Assembly (NCBI GenBank): GCA_902614085.1
Contig: CACMJS010000005.1
Coordinates: 27,780 to 91,779 of the forward strand
Direction of reading: 5' to 3'
DNA from: an uncultured Alphaproteobacteria bacterium
GTDB lineage: Bacteria; Pseudomonadota; Alphaproteobacteria; HIMB59; GCA-002718135
DNA: 64,000 nt
The notes beneath the pieces are model-generated. The model was given only the letters and a program-made list of their open reading frames with translations, ran no database searches and was not told the origin of the DNA. How positions within the stretch are numbered: the stretch's first letter is position 1; the number at the start of each line of letters is the position of its first letter. Shown in pieces: positions 1 through 9,277 of the stretch. The position numbers and the translations under genes are program-made.

Positions 1-522
1 CTAAGTATCGTACTTACATACCCAGGAGTGAAGTCTGTTTTCTTTCATAGAATAGCAAACAATCTTTGGAATTTAAATCTTTACACTCTAGCAAGAATAG
101 TTTCCCAATTTAGTCGTTTTTTAACAGGAATTGAAATTCATCCAGCGGCTAAAATAGGTAAAAATTTATTTATTGATCATGGTATGGGAACTGTAATTGG
201 GGAAACAAGTGTAATTGGAGATAATGTTACTTTATACCATGGTGTTACACTTGGAGGAATTAGCCCAGCAGAAAATTCCAATGATCAAAGAAATACAAAA
301 AGACATCCAACAATTGAAGATAATGTAATCATAGGATGTGGAGCAAGTATTCTTGGCTCAATTAATATTGGGAGTTGTGCAAGAGTTGGGGCTAATACAG
401 TTGTATTAAAAGATGTTCCTCCCTATGCAACAATGGTAGGTAATCCAGTTAAAAATATTAATATTAATAAGGATACTTCATTTAATCCTTATGGTGTAAG
501 AGATATTGATGATAACAAATAA
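1..522 (+). CDS. cysE: Serine O-acetyltransferase (5' end cut by window)
   Basis: Makes O-acetylserine from serine and acetyl-CoA, the first step of cysteine synthesis in the cytoplasm. The frame is open from base 1. The residues before the GTG at 28 (a YPG motif followed by the HRIA segment) match the family's conserved interior, so the gene begins before the window and about 25-30 residues are probably missing. The visible part has left-handed beta-helix hexapeptide repeats, the FIDHGMG and GETSVIGDN acceptor/acetyl-CoA site segments, and a GVTLGG turn. It resembles the short Bacillus-type CysE more than the long enteric form. Its stop overlaps the start of the cysteine synthase-like gene, so the two are probably translated together. 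Confidence 0.93.
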   Translation, partial: LSIVLTYPGVKSVFFHRIANNLWNLNLYTLARIVSQFSRFLTGIEIHPAAKIGKNLFIDHGMGTVIGETSVIGDNVTLYHGVTLGGISPAENSNDQRNTKRHPTIEDNVIIGCGASILGSINIGSCARVGANTVVLKDVPPYATMVGNPVKNININKDTSFNPYGVRDIDDNK

Positions 523-1507
523 TGTTACTCAATTAATTGGTAACACCCCCCTAATAAAATTAAAATACCCTTCAGAGATTTCAGGTTGCGAAATATACGG
601 CAAAGCTGAATTTATGAATCCAGCTGGTTCAGTGAAAGATAGAACAGCACTTGGTATTATCGAGGATGCAGAAGAAAAAAAATTATTGGAACCAGGTGGA
701 ACTGTTGTTGAAGGCACTTTTGGAAACACAGGAATAGGCTTAGCGTTAGTTTGTAATGCAAAAAATTATAATTTAGAAATTGTAATGCCTAACATAACCG
801 TTCAATCTAAAAGAGATATACTCAAAAATATGGGAGCAAAACTTCATTTAGTTGATGCAAAACCATATTCTGATCCTGGAAATTATCAAAAAGTCTCAAA
901 GCAATTAGCTAAGGATATTGAAAAACAAACAGGTAAAAAAACTTTTTGGGCTGGTCAATTTGAAAATTTAGCAAACTACAAATTTCATGAAAAAACAACA
1001 TCTGCAGAAATTTTTAAACAAACGGATGGTAAAATAGATGGTTTCACATGTGCAATTGGAACTGGAGGAACTTTAACAGGTGTTAGTGTTGGGCTGAAAT
1101 CAAAAAATAAAGAAATAATTATCGCTTGTACAGATTCACAAGGATCATCAATGTTTAATTATTTTACTAATGGTAAACCAGAAAAAAAAGGTGAAGAATC
1201 TATCACTGAGGGCATCGGACAGGCTAGAATAACAAAAAATTTAGAAAACTGTCTTGTAGACCAATCATTTTTTGTAACTGATAAAGAATGTATGGAAATG
1301 TTATTTAAAATTATGAAAACAGATGGATTATTTCTAGGATTAAGTTCTGGGGTAAATATATGTGGTGCAGTAAAACTGGCAAAATCGTTGGGTAATGGTA
1401 AAAAAATTGTAACAATACTTTGTGATGATGCAAATAAGTATTATGATAAAATGTTTAATAAAGAATACTTATTATCCAAAAATTTACCTTATGCCGACTG
1501 GATGTGA
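509..1507 (+). CDS. cysK: Cysteine synthase-family PLP enzyme
   Basis: Fold-type II PLP enzyme, most likely O-acetylserine (thiol)-lyase, which makes cysteine from O-acetylserine and sulfide. It has [10 protein letters not shown] at the N-terminus, the PLP lysine in GSVKDRTA (about residue 43) and the phosphate-binding loop GTGGTLTGV. The usual substrate loop TSGNTG reads TFGNTGIG here; alphaproteobacterial CysK proteins of about 330-345 residues carry similar EGTxGNTG variants. The ATG at 509 is preferred to a TTG three bases upstream. It overlaps the end of cysE by 14 bases and the next gene starts inside its stop. Because the next gene is a cystathionine enzyme, a cystathionine beta-synthase role in reverse transsulfuration cannot be excluded; no CBS regulatory domain is present. 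Confidence 0.85.
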   Translation: MITNNVTQLIGNTPLIKLKYPSEISGCEIYGKAEFMNPAGSVKDRTALGIIEDAEEKKLLEPGGTVVEGTFGNTGIGLALVCNAKNYNLEIVMPNITVQSKRDILKNMGAKLHLVDAKPYSDPGNYQKVSKQLAKDIEKQTGKKTFWAGQFENLANYKFHEKTTSAEIFKQTDGKIDGFTCAIGTGGTLTGVSVGLKSKNKEIIIACTDSQGSSMFNYFTNGKPEKKGEESITEGIGQARITKNLENCLVDQSFFVTDKECMEMLFKIMKTDGLFLGLSSGVNICGAVKLAKSLGNGKKIVTILCDDANKYYDKMFNKEYLLSKNLPYADWM

Positions 1508-2670
1508 ACGTGAATACTAAAGATAAAAAGTTTAATTCTAAAGTAATTCATTCAGGTCATGGTGCTGATGAAACTACAGGTGCAGTAATGCCCCCTATTC
1601 ATCTTTCATCAACTTTTAAGCAAAATTCTCCTGGTGACTTTACTTATGAATATGCAAGAACAGGAAACCCGACAAGAGATATATTAGAAAAGTTATTAGT
1701 TGAATTGGAAGATGGTAAATTTGCTTATGCTTTTAGTTCAGGTATGGCTGCAATTTCTGCATTATCAGATGCTTTAGGTAAAAATTATTCAATTATTTGT
1801 AGCGATGATGTTTATGGTGGCACAAGAAGAATATTTGATAAAATTAAAACAGTAAATCAAGATGTAGAAGTAACATATGCCGATCTTAGTAAAGAAAATA
1901 ATTGGCAAGGTCATCTAAAAGAAAATACAAAAATGATTTGGGTTGAGACACCCTCTAATCCATTACTAAAAATTATAGATATAAAAAAAATTAGAGAAAG
2001 CTTAAAAGATGATAATATCATTATAGTCTGTGATAATACTTTTGCATCACCCTACAATCAGCAACCAATAAATAATGGGGCTGATGTTGTTATACATTCC
2101 TCAACCAAATATCTTGGAGGTCATTCAGATATAATTGGAGGTGCACTAATTATAAATGATAATAAAATTTTAGCTGATAAAATTAAATATATCCAAAATG
2201 CAGTTGGTGCTGTCCCCAGCCCTTTCGATTGTTATTTACTTATTCGATCAATTAAGACACTTGCTGTAAGAATGGAGAGGCACAATAATAATGCCTTAGA
2301 AATTGCTAATTATTTATTAAAACATCCTAAAATAAATAACGTTTTTTATCCTGGATTAGAAAATAACCCAAGTTATGAAATTGCAAAAAAACAAATGACT
2401 GGATTTGGTGGAATATTATCAATTGAATTAATGGGCGATATTAATTCAGCAAAAAAATTTCTTGAAACAATTCAAATATTTACACTAGCAGAAAGTTTGG
2501 GTGGAGTTGAAAGTTTAATTGAGCATCCAGCTATAATGACACATGCATCCATTGACAAAAAAATTAGAGATGAATTAGGAATTTCTGATACCCTAATCAG
2601 ACTTTCAATTGGAATTGAAGATATTTCAGACTTAAAGAAGTCTTTAGATGATGCTCTAAAAAATATTTAA
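1504..2670 (+). CDS. metB: Cystathionine gamma-synthase/gamma-lyase family enzyme
   Basis: PLP enzyme of the Cys/Met metabolism family (fold type I, about 388 residues, normal length). It either joins O-acyl-homoserine and cysteine to cystathionine, or cleaves cystathionine to cysteine. The catalytic lysine lies in SSTKYLGGHSD (K202), and YEYARTGNPTRD and ETPSNPLL are family signatures. The GTG at 1504 overlaps the stop of the cysteine synthase-like gene; a second GTG at 1510 is an alternative. It forms an operon with cysE and cysK. Synthase and lyase cannot be told apart from motifs alone. Its TAA stop shares the palindrome TTAA with the stop of the convergent gene on the other strand. Confidence 0.85.
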   Translation: MNVNTKDKKFNSKVIHSGHGADETTGAVMPPIHLSSTFKQNSPGDFTYEYARTGNPTRDILEKLLVELEDGKFAYAFSSGMAAISALSDALGKNYSIICSDDVYGGTRRIFDKIKTVNQDVEVTYADLSKENNWQGHLKENTKMIWVETPSNPLLKIIDIKKIRESLKDDNIIIVCDNTFASPYNQQPINNGADVVIHSSTKYLGGHSDIIGGALIINDNKILADKIKYIQNAVGAVPSPFDCYLLIRSIKTLAVRMERHNNNALEIANYLLKHPKINNVFYPGLENNPSYEIAKKQMTGFGGILSIELMGDINSAKKFLETIQIFTLAESLGGVESLIEHPAIMTHASIDKKIRDELGISDTLIRLSIGIEDISDLKKSLDDALKNI

Positions 2671-3034
2671 ATTATTTTTTTCAAATCTGGAGGTGAATAA
2701 TTAGGACCCTTCATAACTTTACCAAATTCATTATAAATTGGCTTACCTTCCTCTGAAAGTTTACTCATGTTACTACGATGAACTTCGTTAAAACATTTAT
2801 CTAGGTCTATACCAAAAGCAGCACCCGCACCGTATGTTACAACTAAAATATCAGTTAATGCATCAGCAACTTCAACAATATCATTATCATTAATTGCATC
2901 TTTTAATTCATTAAATTCTTCATCAATCAATTTTTTTCTTAATTCAACAATTTTATTTTCTGGAAATTCAGCACTATTTTTTACTTCTTGACCAAAAGTT
3001 GTCATAAATTCTTTTACTTTTTCAAAATTTGTCA
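2667..3034 (-). CDS. MazG/HisE-like nucleotide pyrophosphohydrolase
   Basis: Small all-alpha NTP pyrophosphohydrolase, about 122 residues. It carries the metal-binding EExxE-type helix (DEEFNELKDAI) and the second ExxD helix (EVADALTDILVV) of the PRA-PH/MazG superfamily, followed by a conserved tail with NMSKLSEEGKP and a KGPNYSPPDL segment typical of the stand-alone HisE-like members. Such enzymes hydrolyse noncanonical or excess nucleoside triphosphates; the true substrate is unknown. The ATG at 3034 is chosen over an upstream TTG because GGGAG sits about six bases before it. It lies 20 bases downstream of rseP on the same strand and shares a TTAA stop with metB. Confidence 0.8.
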
Positions 3035-3053
3035 TTTTATCTCCCAATAATAT

Positions 3054-4082
3054 TTATTTATAAAAAATATCGTTGTAAGTCACAACTATAAAGAGAAAAG
3101 ATATTATTGTTATCCCCACAGCCAAATAAACTCTTGTAATAAACTCAGGAAGAGAGTTTGAAAAAATTCTTCTAATAATAAAATACATTATATGACCACC
3201 ATCTAAAAGAGGAATAGGAAGCAAATTAAATAAGCCTACAAATAAAGAAATTATTATAAATAAAAAAAGTACTCCCCTTACTTGATCAAGCATCATTTGA
3301 TCTGCATTTTTTACAATTCCTATAGGTCCGGCTAACTGATCTCCTAATGTATTTTCTTTATATGATTGTTGAAGAAAAGAAAAAGAGGCTACATAGTATG
3401 TCGGAATGAATAAAGAAGAATTTTTAATTGAATCAATTAAATTATATTTATCAATAATAGGATTTTGAGGTGAAGATATGCCAATAATATATCGATTTAA
3501 TTCTGAATTAAATTTTAGATCAAAGTTTTTTTCAATTATCTGATTATTTCTTTCAATTAAAATATTAATACTTGGGTTATTGCCAATCGCTTTTGGTATA
3601 TCAGAAAACTCTTCAATACTAATATTGTTTATCTCTAGTATTTTATCACCTTCTCTAAGATCATTTTCAAAAGCAGATGAATTTTCACTGACTGATCCAA
3701 TAATTGGCATTAAACTAACAATTCCAAAAAAGAAAAATATGCAGAATAGAGCGAACCATGCACTAAAAATATTAAAAACACTTCCTGCTAAAAGAACCAA
3801 TATTTTTTGAAAAAGTGTAAGAGATTGAAAGGATCCCTCCTCATCATTAGAGTTTGGTGAAAATATATTATCAAGTCCTTTGATTTTTACATATCCACCT
3901 AATGGAATAGGAGATAATTTCCATGTAGTGCCATTTTTATCAGTAAATTTTAAAAGTGGTTTGCCAAACCCAATTGAGAAATCAGTAACTTCAGCTTTAA
4001 ACCATCTCGCAACTATATAATGTCCGTATTCATGGATTGCGACCAAGACTAAAAAAACTAAAATAAGATTAATATAAATCAT
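3054..4082 (-). CDS. rseP: RseP/site-2 intramembrane zinc metalloprotease
   Basis: Inner-membrane M50 protease that cuts transmembrane helices, for example anti-sigma factors and signal peptide remnants. The zinc motif HEYGH is at residues 17-21 within the first membrane helix, and the third ligand motif LLDGGH is near residues 292-297. One PDZ domain lies at roughly 125-195, with three further C-terminal membrane segments. At 342 residues it is shorter than enteric RseP (about 450, two PDZ domains). This single-PDZ form is usual in alphaproteobacteria. In most relatives rseP sits between dxr and bamA; here those neighbours are absent and it stands beside the glycine cleavage operon. Confidence 0.93.
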   Translation of the reverse strand: MIYINLILVFLVLVAIHEYGHYIVARWFKAEVTDFSIGFGKPLLKFTDKNGTTWKLSPIPLGGYVKIKGLDNIFSPNSNDEEGSFQSLTLFQKILVLLAGSVFNIFSAWFALFCIFFFFGIVSLMPIIGSVSENSSAFENDLREGDKILEINNISIEEFSDIPKAIGNNPSINILIERNNQIIEKNFDLKFNSELNRYIIGISSPQNPIIDKYNLIDSIKNSSLFIPTYYVASFSFLQQSYKENTLGDQLAGPIGIVKNADQMMLDQVRGVLFLFIIISLFVGLFNLLPIPLLDGGHIMYFIIRRIFSNSLPEFITRVYLAVGITIISFLFIVVTYNDIFYK

Positions 4083-4125
4083 AGTTGTTATTAAATTAGT
4101 GTTTTAATTTATTGATATATAGTAT

Positions 4126-6978
4126 TTATCCAGTTTTAGCCTCTTCGTATTCATCTATTGGAGGACAAACACAAAATAAATTTCTATCTCCATATACATT
4201 ATCAATTCTACTAACTGGACTCCAGTATTTATTATTAATTAAATAAGCATGAGGGTAAGCAGCTTCTTTACGTGTATATTTATGATCCCAATTGTCAGAA
4301 GATACCTCTTCTATGGTATGTGGGGCATTTTTAATAGGATTATCTACTTTATCAAATTTACCATCTCTAATCATATTAATTTCATTATGAATAGAAATCA
4401 TCGCTTCACAAAATCTATCTAGCTCCTCTTTTGATTCACTTTCAGTGGGCTCAATCATCAAAGTGCCTGGAACTGGAAAAGACATTGTGGGAGCATGAAA
4501 TCCATAATCAATTAGTCTTTTAGCAATATCTTCATCTGAAATATTTAATTCTTGTTTAAACGGCCTGATATCAATAATAAATTCATGTGCTACCATATTA
4601 TTCTTACCAGTATATAAAATAGGGTAATAATTTTTTAATCTTTCTTTAATATAATTAGCATTTAATATTGCTACTTGAGTTGCTAATTTTAAACCATCGT
4701 CACCCATCATAGAAATATAAGAATATGAAATAGGTAAAATAGATGCACTGCCCCAAGGCGCTGCTGAAACTGCCTCCTGATTGGTTAAACCTATTTCATT
4801 TTTAAAAATAGGATGCCCAGGTGCAAAATCTGCTAAATGTTTTTTTAATCCTATAGCCCCAACTCCAGGTCCACCTCCTCCATGAGGTATGCAAAATGTC
4901 TTATGGAGATTCATATGGCATACATCAGGTCCAAATTTACCTGGTTTAGCTACCCCAACCATTGCATTATAATTAGCGCCATCTAGATAAACTTGCCCAC
5001 CAGCATCATGAATTTTTTTACAAATCTCAACAATACTTTCTTCGAATACACCATGTGTTGATGGATAAGTAATCATTAAAGCAGACAGTCTATCACCTGC
5101 CTCTTCTATTTTTTTATCTAAGTGAGTTAAATCTACATTACCTTTGTCATCACAGTTTACAATTAAAATATCCATACCGCACATCTGTGCACTGGCTGGA
5201 TTAGTTCCATGAGCACTTTTAGGAATTATACAAATATTTCTTTTAGTATCTGAATTTTTCTCATGATATTTTTGTATAGCTAATAAACCAGCAAACTCAC
5301 CTTGTGCTCCTGCATTAGGTTGGAGTGAAACTGCATCAAAACCAGTAATATCTTTTAACATCGATATTAATTCACTCATCATTTCATTATATCCCTCACG
5401 TTGATGGGGCTCTAAGAATGGATGCGCATTTGAAAAACCTGGTAAAGTAATTGGAAGCATTTCTGATGCTGCATTTAATTTCATAGTACAAGATCCAAGA
5501 GGTATCATTGATCTATTTAAAGCAACGTCTTTATTTTCTAATTTTTTTAAATATCTCATCATTTCTGTTTCAGAATGATAGATATTAAATACAGGATGAG
5601 TTAATATTTTGTCTTTTCTATCTAAATCACTTTTGAAAATCGAATCTTCAATTTTACTTTCAATTTCTTCTGCGTATATTTCATTATTGTTTTCATTAAA
5701 AAATTTAATTAAATTATCTACATCTTGTAGTGATGTAGTTTCATCTAAGGAAATAGAAAAATGATCATCATTTACAAATCTAAAATTTATACCATTGTCT
5801 ATAGATTTATTTACCCAGTATTTAGATTTTGTATCTTTTATTAATAAGGTATCAAAATAATTTATTGATTTTACTTCAAAATTTAATATCTCTAATGATT
5901 TCTTTAGATATCTAGACTTATAATGAATGTCCTCAGCAATATTTTTTAATCTAATTGGACCATGATATATTGCATATGAAGCAGATATAATTGCTAATAA
6001 GGCCTGTGCAGTACATATATTACTTGTAGCTTTTTCCCTTCTAATGTGTTGTTCACGCGTCTGAAGAGCCATTCTGTAAGATCTTTTATTATTTCGATCA
6101 ACTGATACACCAATTAGTCTTCCAGGTATCATTCTTTTATATTCATCTAATGTTGCAAAATATGCTGCGTGTGGACCTCCTAAACCCATTGGAACTCCAA
6201 ACCTTTGAGTACTTCCAATAACTATATCAGCTCCAAAATCTTTTGGTGATTTCATAACTACCAAGCTCATTATATCTGCTGCTATGATGGATAACGCATC
6301 GTGAGATTTATTTATATTTATTAAATCGCTGAGATTAGCAATTTCTCCATATGTATCTGGATTTTGAATTAAGCAACCAAATGTATCGTCATCTGGATTA
6401 TCAAAAATAATTTTTATACCTAAGGGTTTAGCTCTTGTTTTTAAGACAGATAGTGTTTGTGGATGACATTTATTTTGCACACAAAAAGTAAACTTTGCAC
6501 TTTTTTTAATTTTAAAAGCCATCATCATAGCCTCAGCTGCCGCAGTACTTTCATCAAGTAAAGATGCATTTGCAATATCCATTCCAGTCAAATCAATTAT
6601 CATTTGTTGAAAATTCATTAACATTTCCAACCTGCCCTGACTTACTTCTGGTTGATAAGGTGTGTAAGCAGTATACCATCCTGGATTTTCAAGAATATTT
6701 CTTAAAATAACGCTAGGAGTAATAGTATTATAATAACCCATTCCAATATAAGTTTTTTTGAAATTATTTTTCAAAGATAAAAGTTGAGTATTAATTTTAT
6801 TAAACTCCTCAGACATACCAGGTCTAAATTTAAGTTTATCTTTAAAAATGATATGATTAGGTACAGTTTTTTCAATTAATTCATCTAATGAAGAGCAATT
6901 TATTAATTTGAGCATTTCTCCAATATCTTCATTTCTAGGCCCTATATGTCTGCTAACAAATTTATCTATTTCAATCAT
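4126..6978 (-). CDS. gcvP: Glycine dehydrogenase (decarboxylating), P-protein
   Basis: PLP-dependent P-protein of the glycine cleavage system. It decarboxylates glycine and passes the aminomethyl group to the lipoyl arm of GcvH. The 950-residue chain is the fused homodimeric type (N- and C-terminal halves that are separate subunits in some bacteria). The PLP lysine lies in NLHKTFCIPHGGGGPG near residue 700, and a C-terminal MSFPVPGTLMIEPTESE segment matches the family. Its ATG follows the gcvH TAG directly. It is the last gene of the gcvT-gcvH-gcvP operon, so it should be under the glycine riboswitch at 8482-8624. Confidence 0.97.
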   Translation of the reverse strand: MIEIDKFVSRHIGPRNEDIGEMLKLINCSSLDELIEKTVPNHIIFKDKLKFRPGMSEEFNKINTQLLSLKNNFKKTYIGMGYYNTITPSVILRNILENPGWYTAYTPYQPEVSQGRLEMLMNFQQMIIDLTGMDIANASLLDESTAAAEAMMMAFKIKKSAKFTFCVQNKCHPQTLSVLKTRAKPLGIKIIFDNPDDDTFGCLIQNPDTYGEIANLSDLININKSHDALSIIAADIMSLVVMKSPKDFGADIVIGSTQRFGVPMGLGGPHAAYFATLDEYKRMIPGRLIGVSVDRNNKRSYRMALQTREQHIRREKATSNICTAQALLAIISASYAIYHGPIRLKNIAEDIHYKSRYLKKSLEILNFEVKSINYFDTLLIKDTKSKYWVNKSIDNGINFRFVNDDHFSISLDETTSLQDVDNLIKFFNENNNEIYAEEIESKIEDSIFKSDLDRKDKILTHPVFNIYHSETEMMRYLKKLENKDVALNRSMIPLGSCTMKLNAASEMLPITLPGFSNAHPFLEPHQREGYNEMMSELISMLKDITGFDAVSLQPNAGAQGEFAGLLAIQKYHEKNSDTKRNICIIPKSAHGTNPASAQMCGMDILIVNCDDKGNVDLTHLDKKIEEAGDRLSALMITYPSTHGVFEESIVEICKKIHDAGGQVYLDGANYNAMVGVAKPGKFGPDVCHMNLHKTFCIPHGGGGPGVGAIGLKKHLADFAPGHPIFKNEIGLTNQEAVSAAPWGSASILPISYSYISMMGDDGLKLATQVAILNANYIKERLKNYYPILYTGKNNMVAHEFIIDIRPFKQELNISDEDIAKRLIDYGFHAPTMSFPVPGTLMIEPTESESKEELDRFCEAMISIHNEINMIRDGKFDKVDNPIKNAPHTIEEVSSDNWDHKYTRKEAAYPHAYLINNKYWSPVSRIDNVYGDRNLFCVCPPIDEYEEAKTG

Positions 6979-7350
6979 CTATTGTTCCAAAAATTGTTTA
7001 TACTCATCTTCTGACATAAGTTCAGAATATTGATTTGAATCAGAAATTTTCATTTTAAAAATCCATCCCTCGTTTTCTGCATCTTGATTAATAATAGCAG
7101 CGTCATTTTCTAAATTCTTATTAACTTCAATTATTTCACCATCAATTGGAGCATAAATATCAGAAGCTGCTTTTACAGATTCAACGACGCATATTTCATC
7201 TTTTGCTTTAACCGAGTTTCCAACTGATGGTAATTCAATAAATACAATATCGCCAAGAGATTCTTGGGCATGATTGCTAATACCAATTGTGGCAATTTGA
7301 TTTTCAATTGAAACCCATTCATGATCTTTTGTGTATTTTTTTTCACTCAT
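6979..7350 (-). CDS. gcvH: Glycine cleavage system H-protein
   Basis: Lipoyl carrier that shuttles the aminomethyl intermediate between GcvP, GcvT and the lipoamide dehydrogenase. With the start at 7350 the protein has 123 residues; the lipoylated lysine is K60 in VVESVKAASDIYAP. The inner ATG is chosen over one four codons upstream because GGGAG lies at the right distance before it. The start overlaps the gcvT stop by 8 bases (ATGAGTGA), which couples the two genes translationally. The next gene, gcvP, starts with no gap. Confidence 0.96.
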   Translation of the reverse strand: MSEKKYTKDHEWVSIENQIATIGISNHAQESLGDIVFIELPSVGNSVKAKDEICVVESVKAASDIYAPIDGEIIEVNKNLENDAAIINQDAENEGWIFKMKISDSNQYSELMSEDEYKQFLEQ

Positions 7351-8467
7351 ATACGCTCCCATTTTTTTTATAATTTTTTTTTACAAAAGGTAGATTGTTT
7401 ATTTTTACTAATTCTAATTTTTTTCTAATTTCACAAAAAATTGGATTATCAGTATTAAATTCAGATTTTATGTAACCGATAGCAATAGATTTGTTAAGAT
7501 TAGGAGAGAAACATCCACTTGTAATTTTGCCAATTTCATTATTATTATTATCGAATAACGTCATTCCATCTCTTAACATTGATTTATTGGTTGAAATTAA
7601 ACCTATTTTTTTATTAGATAATTTATTTTTTAATTGATCAGATAAAATCTTATTTCCATTTAAATTTTTATCTTCTAATCTTTCTTTATCTAGTGCCCAT
7701 GATAAACCAGCTTCAATTGGAGTAATATTTTCATTTAATTCATGACCATATAAACTTAATCCAGCCTCAAGCCTCAATGAATCTCTAGAACCTAAACCAC
7801 AAAGCATTGTATTTTCATTTTTAAGTAAATCAGTAATTAAATTTTCTGCACTTTCATTTGGAATAGAAAGTTCAAAACCATCTTCACCAGTATAACCTGA
7901 TCTACTTACTATTATTTCATTGCTATCGTATTTACATATTAAAATATCAAAAAAATTCATATTATTTGGAATATCAATAATATTTTTTAAAACATTAATA
8001 GAGTCAGGTCCCTGAATCGCGAATAAACAATTTTTGTTATAAATTTTTTCTGCATTAGGAGCACAAGAAATAAATATTTCTTCGTCTTCTTTTTTTCGAG
8101 ATGCATTATAAACAATATACAAATATGACTTATCTTTAATATCAATATTTGAAATAATTAGATCATCAATAACACCTCCATCTTTATTGAGCAAAAATGA
8201 ATAATGCGATCTATTTTTAATTAATTTTTTTAATTGTAATGGAATATATTTTTCTAATTTATGTAAATACGTTTCATTAATTTCAATTAAAATTTGCCCC
8301 ATATGACTAACATCAAAAATACCAGAGTGGTTTCTGACATTTTTGTGTTCATTAATTATTCCAGTTTTATAATTAATAGGCATGTTAAAACCTGCAAATG
8401 GCAATATCTTTGCACCATTATTTTGATGAAAATTTTTCAGCGGAATGTCTAATGGTAACTGGTTCAA
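7343..8467 (-). CDS. gcvT: Glycine cleavage system T-protein (aminomethyltransferase)
   Basis: Transfers the methylene group from GcvH-bound aminomethyl to tetrahydrofolate, giving 5,10-methylene-THF and ammonia. It has 374 residues. Family features seen are FAGFNMPINYK near the N-terminus, the GIFDVSHMGQ folate-site segment, SRSGYTGEDGFEL and the LRLEAGLSLYGHE motif, with a C-terminal GYI region. The start is a TTG at 8467, supported by GGAG at 8475-8478 seven bases upstream. No ATG fits the conserved N-terminus. The tandem glycine riboswitch ends a few bases before this ribosome binding site, so control may act on translation start as well as on transcription. Confidence 0.95.
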   Translation of the reverse strand: MNQLPLDIPLKNFHQNNGAKILPFAGFNMPINYKTGIINEHKNVRNHSGIFDVSHMGQILIEINETYLHKLEKYIPLQLKKLIKNRSHYSFLLNKDGGVIDDLIISNIDIKDKSYLYIVYNASRKKEDEEIFISCAPNAEKIYNKNCLFAIQGPDSINVLKNIIDIPNNMNFFDILICKYDSNEIIVSRSGYTGEDGFELSIPNESAENLITDLLKNENTMLCGLGSRDSLRLEAGLSLYGHELNENITPIEAGLSWALDKERLEDKNLNGNKILSDQLKNKLSNKKIGLISTNKSMLRDGMTLFDNNNNEIGKITSGCFSPNLNKSIAIGYIKSEFNTDNPIFCEIRKKLELVKINNLPFVKKNYKKNGSVYE

Positions 8468-8481
8468 ATAAATACTCCAAG

Positions 8482-8624
8482 CTACCCCTCTGTCTTTTTA
8501 CCTGAGAGCTTTTCACCTTCGGTAGAGCTAAATGCTCTTTTCCAGAGTTTTTTTTTAACGGTCCATTGTGCCTGAGAGTTTCCGGGTCGTTGCTCCTTCG
8601 GCTCTGAAATTTCAGTATCTCCCG
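8482..8624 (-). promoter_or_regulatory. Tandem glycine riboswitch (gcvT class)
   Basis: Two glycine aptamers in a row, read on the minus strand just before gcvT. The upstream aptamer (about 8560-8624) begins CGGGAGA and contains GCCGAAGGAGCAA and CUCUCAGGCA. The downstream aptamer (about 8482-8550) begins CUCUGGA and contains ACCGAAGGU, CUCUCAGGUA and a closing CAGAGGGG. These are the hallmark conserved segments of the class. The short A/T-rich linker and the GGAG just downstream fit a glycine-induced switch that turns on gcvT-gcvH-gcvP when glycine is plentiful. A weak TTGTTA/TATACA pair in 8630-8660 could be its promoter, but the 15-base spacing is poor. Confidence 0.95.
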
Positions 8625-8660
8625 TTAATTATTTGTATACTTATTTTTATAATTTAACAA

Positions 8661-9233
8661 TTAATTTAAAGGAATTTTATTATCAATTTTTGATTTTTGA
8701 TAAATTTCTGACATTTTTTGGTACTCTTCTTTGATCTGATATATTTTATCTGATAATGAGCCCTCTATACCTAATCTTTTAATTTCCGATAAAATTGAGA
8801 AACTCTCCCAATAATCATTATTAATATTATATTTACCATCTTTGATTTTAAATACTTCTGTCAAAATTTTAAGATCGTGTGGAATATGAAAACCTTCTTT
8901 TGTATCGGTATAGGAAAAAAAATAGTAAAAATTGTCAAATCCAGCCCAGGTTATGGCTGATAAACACATAGAACAAGGCTGATGTGTACTTATGAAGTAA
9001 TAATCTTTTGTATTAAACAATTTCTTTTCAAATAAATTAAAAAGAGTTGAAATTTCTCCATGAAATAAAGGGTTTTTGATTTCCTGGTTTGTACCGAGAC
9101 AAATAAGACTTAGGTCAGATTTTTTAACAATAAATCCACCAAATATTTTATTTCCTTCATTAATTGAAATTTTTGTTAATGGGATTAGATCATCTAAAAT
9201 AATATCTAAGATTCTTTCATAATTTGTTATCAT
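8661..9233 (-). CDS. Cytidine/deoxycytidylate deaminase-family zinc protein
   Basis: About 190 residues with the zinc deaminase signature: HGE at 58-60 (ligand and catalytic glutamate) and PCSMC at 86-90 (two cysteine ligands). This places it in the nucleoside/nucleobase deaminase superfamily with guanine, cytosine and tRNA adenosine deaminases. The core is followed by a longer C-terminal helical tail than TadA has, and no tRNA-binding basic patch is obvious, so TadA itself is unlikely. The substrate is unknown. No clear ribosome binding site precedes the ATG. It lies between an apparent terminator-ended hairpin array (9278-9395) and the glycine riboswitch, so it could be controlled by the former. 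Confidence 0.75.
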   Translation of the reverse strand: MITNYERILDIILDDLIPLTKISINEGNKIFGGFIVKKSDLSLICLGTNQEIKNPLFHGEISTLFNLFEKKLFNTKDYYFISTHQPCSMCLSAITWAGFDNFYYFFSYTDTKEGFHIPHDLKILTEVFKIKDGKYNINNDYWESFSILSEIKRLGIEGSLSDKIYQIKEEYQKMSEIYQKSKIDNKIPLN

Positions 9234-9277
9234 TATGAAATGTCTGATACTTTATTTATTAGATTTGTCCATAAAAC

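Noticed and set aside
3035..3047. TTG start for the MazG-like gene
   Set aside because: The GGGAG ribosome binding site falls inside that leader, so the downstream ATG at 3034 is the better start.
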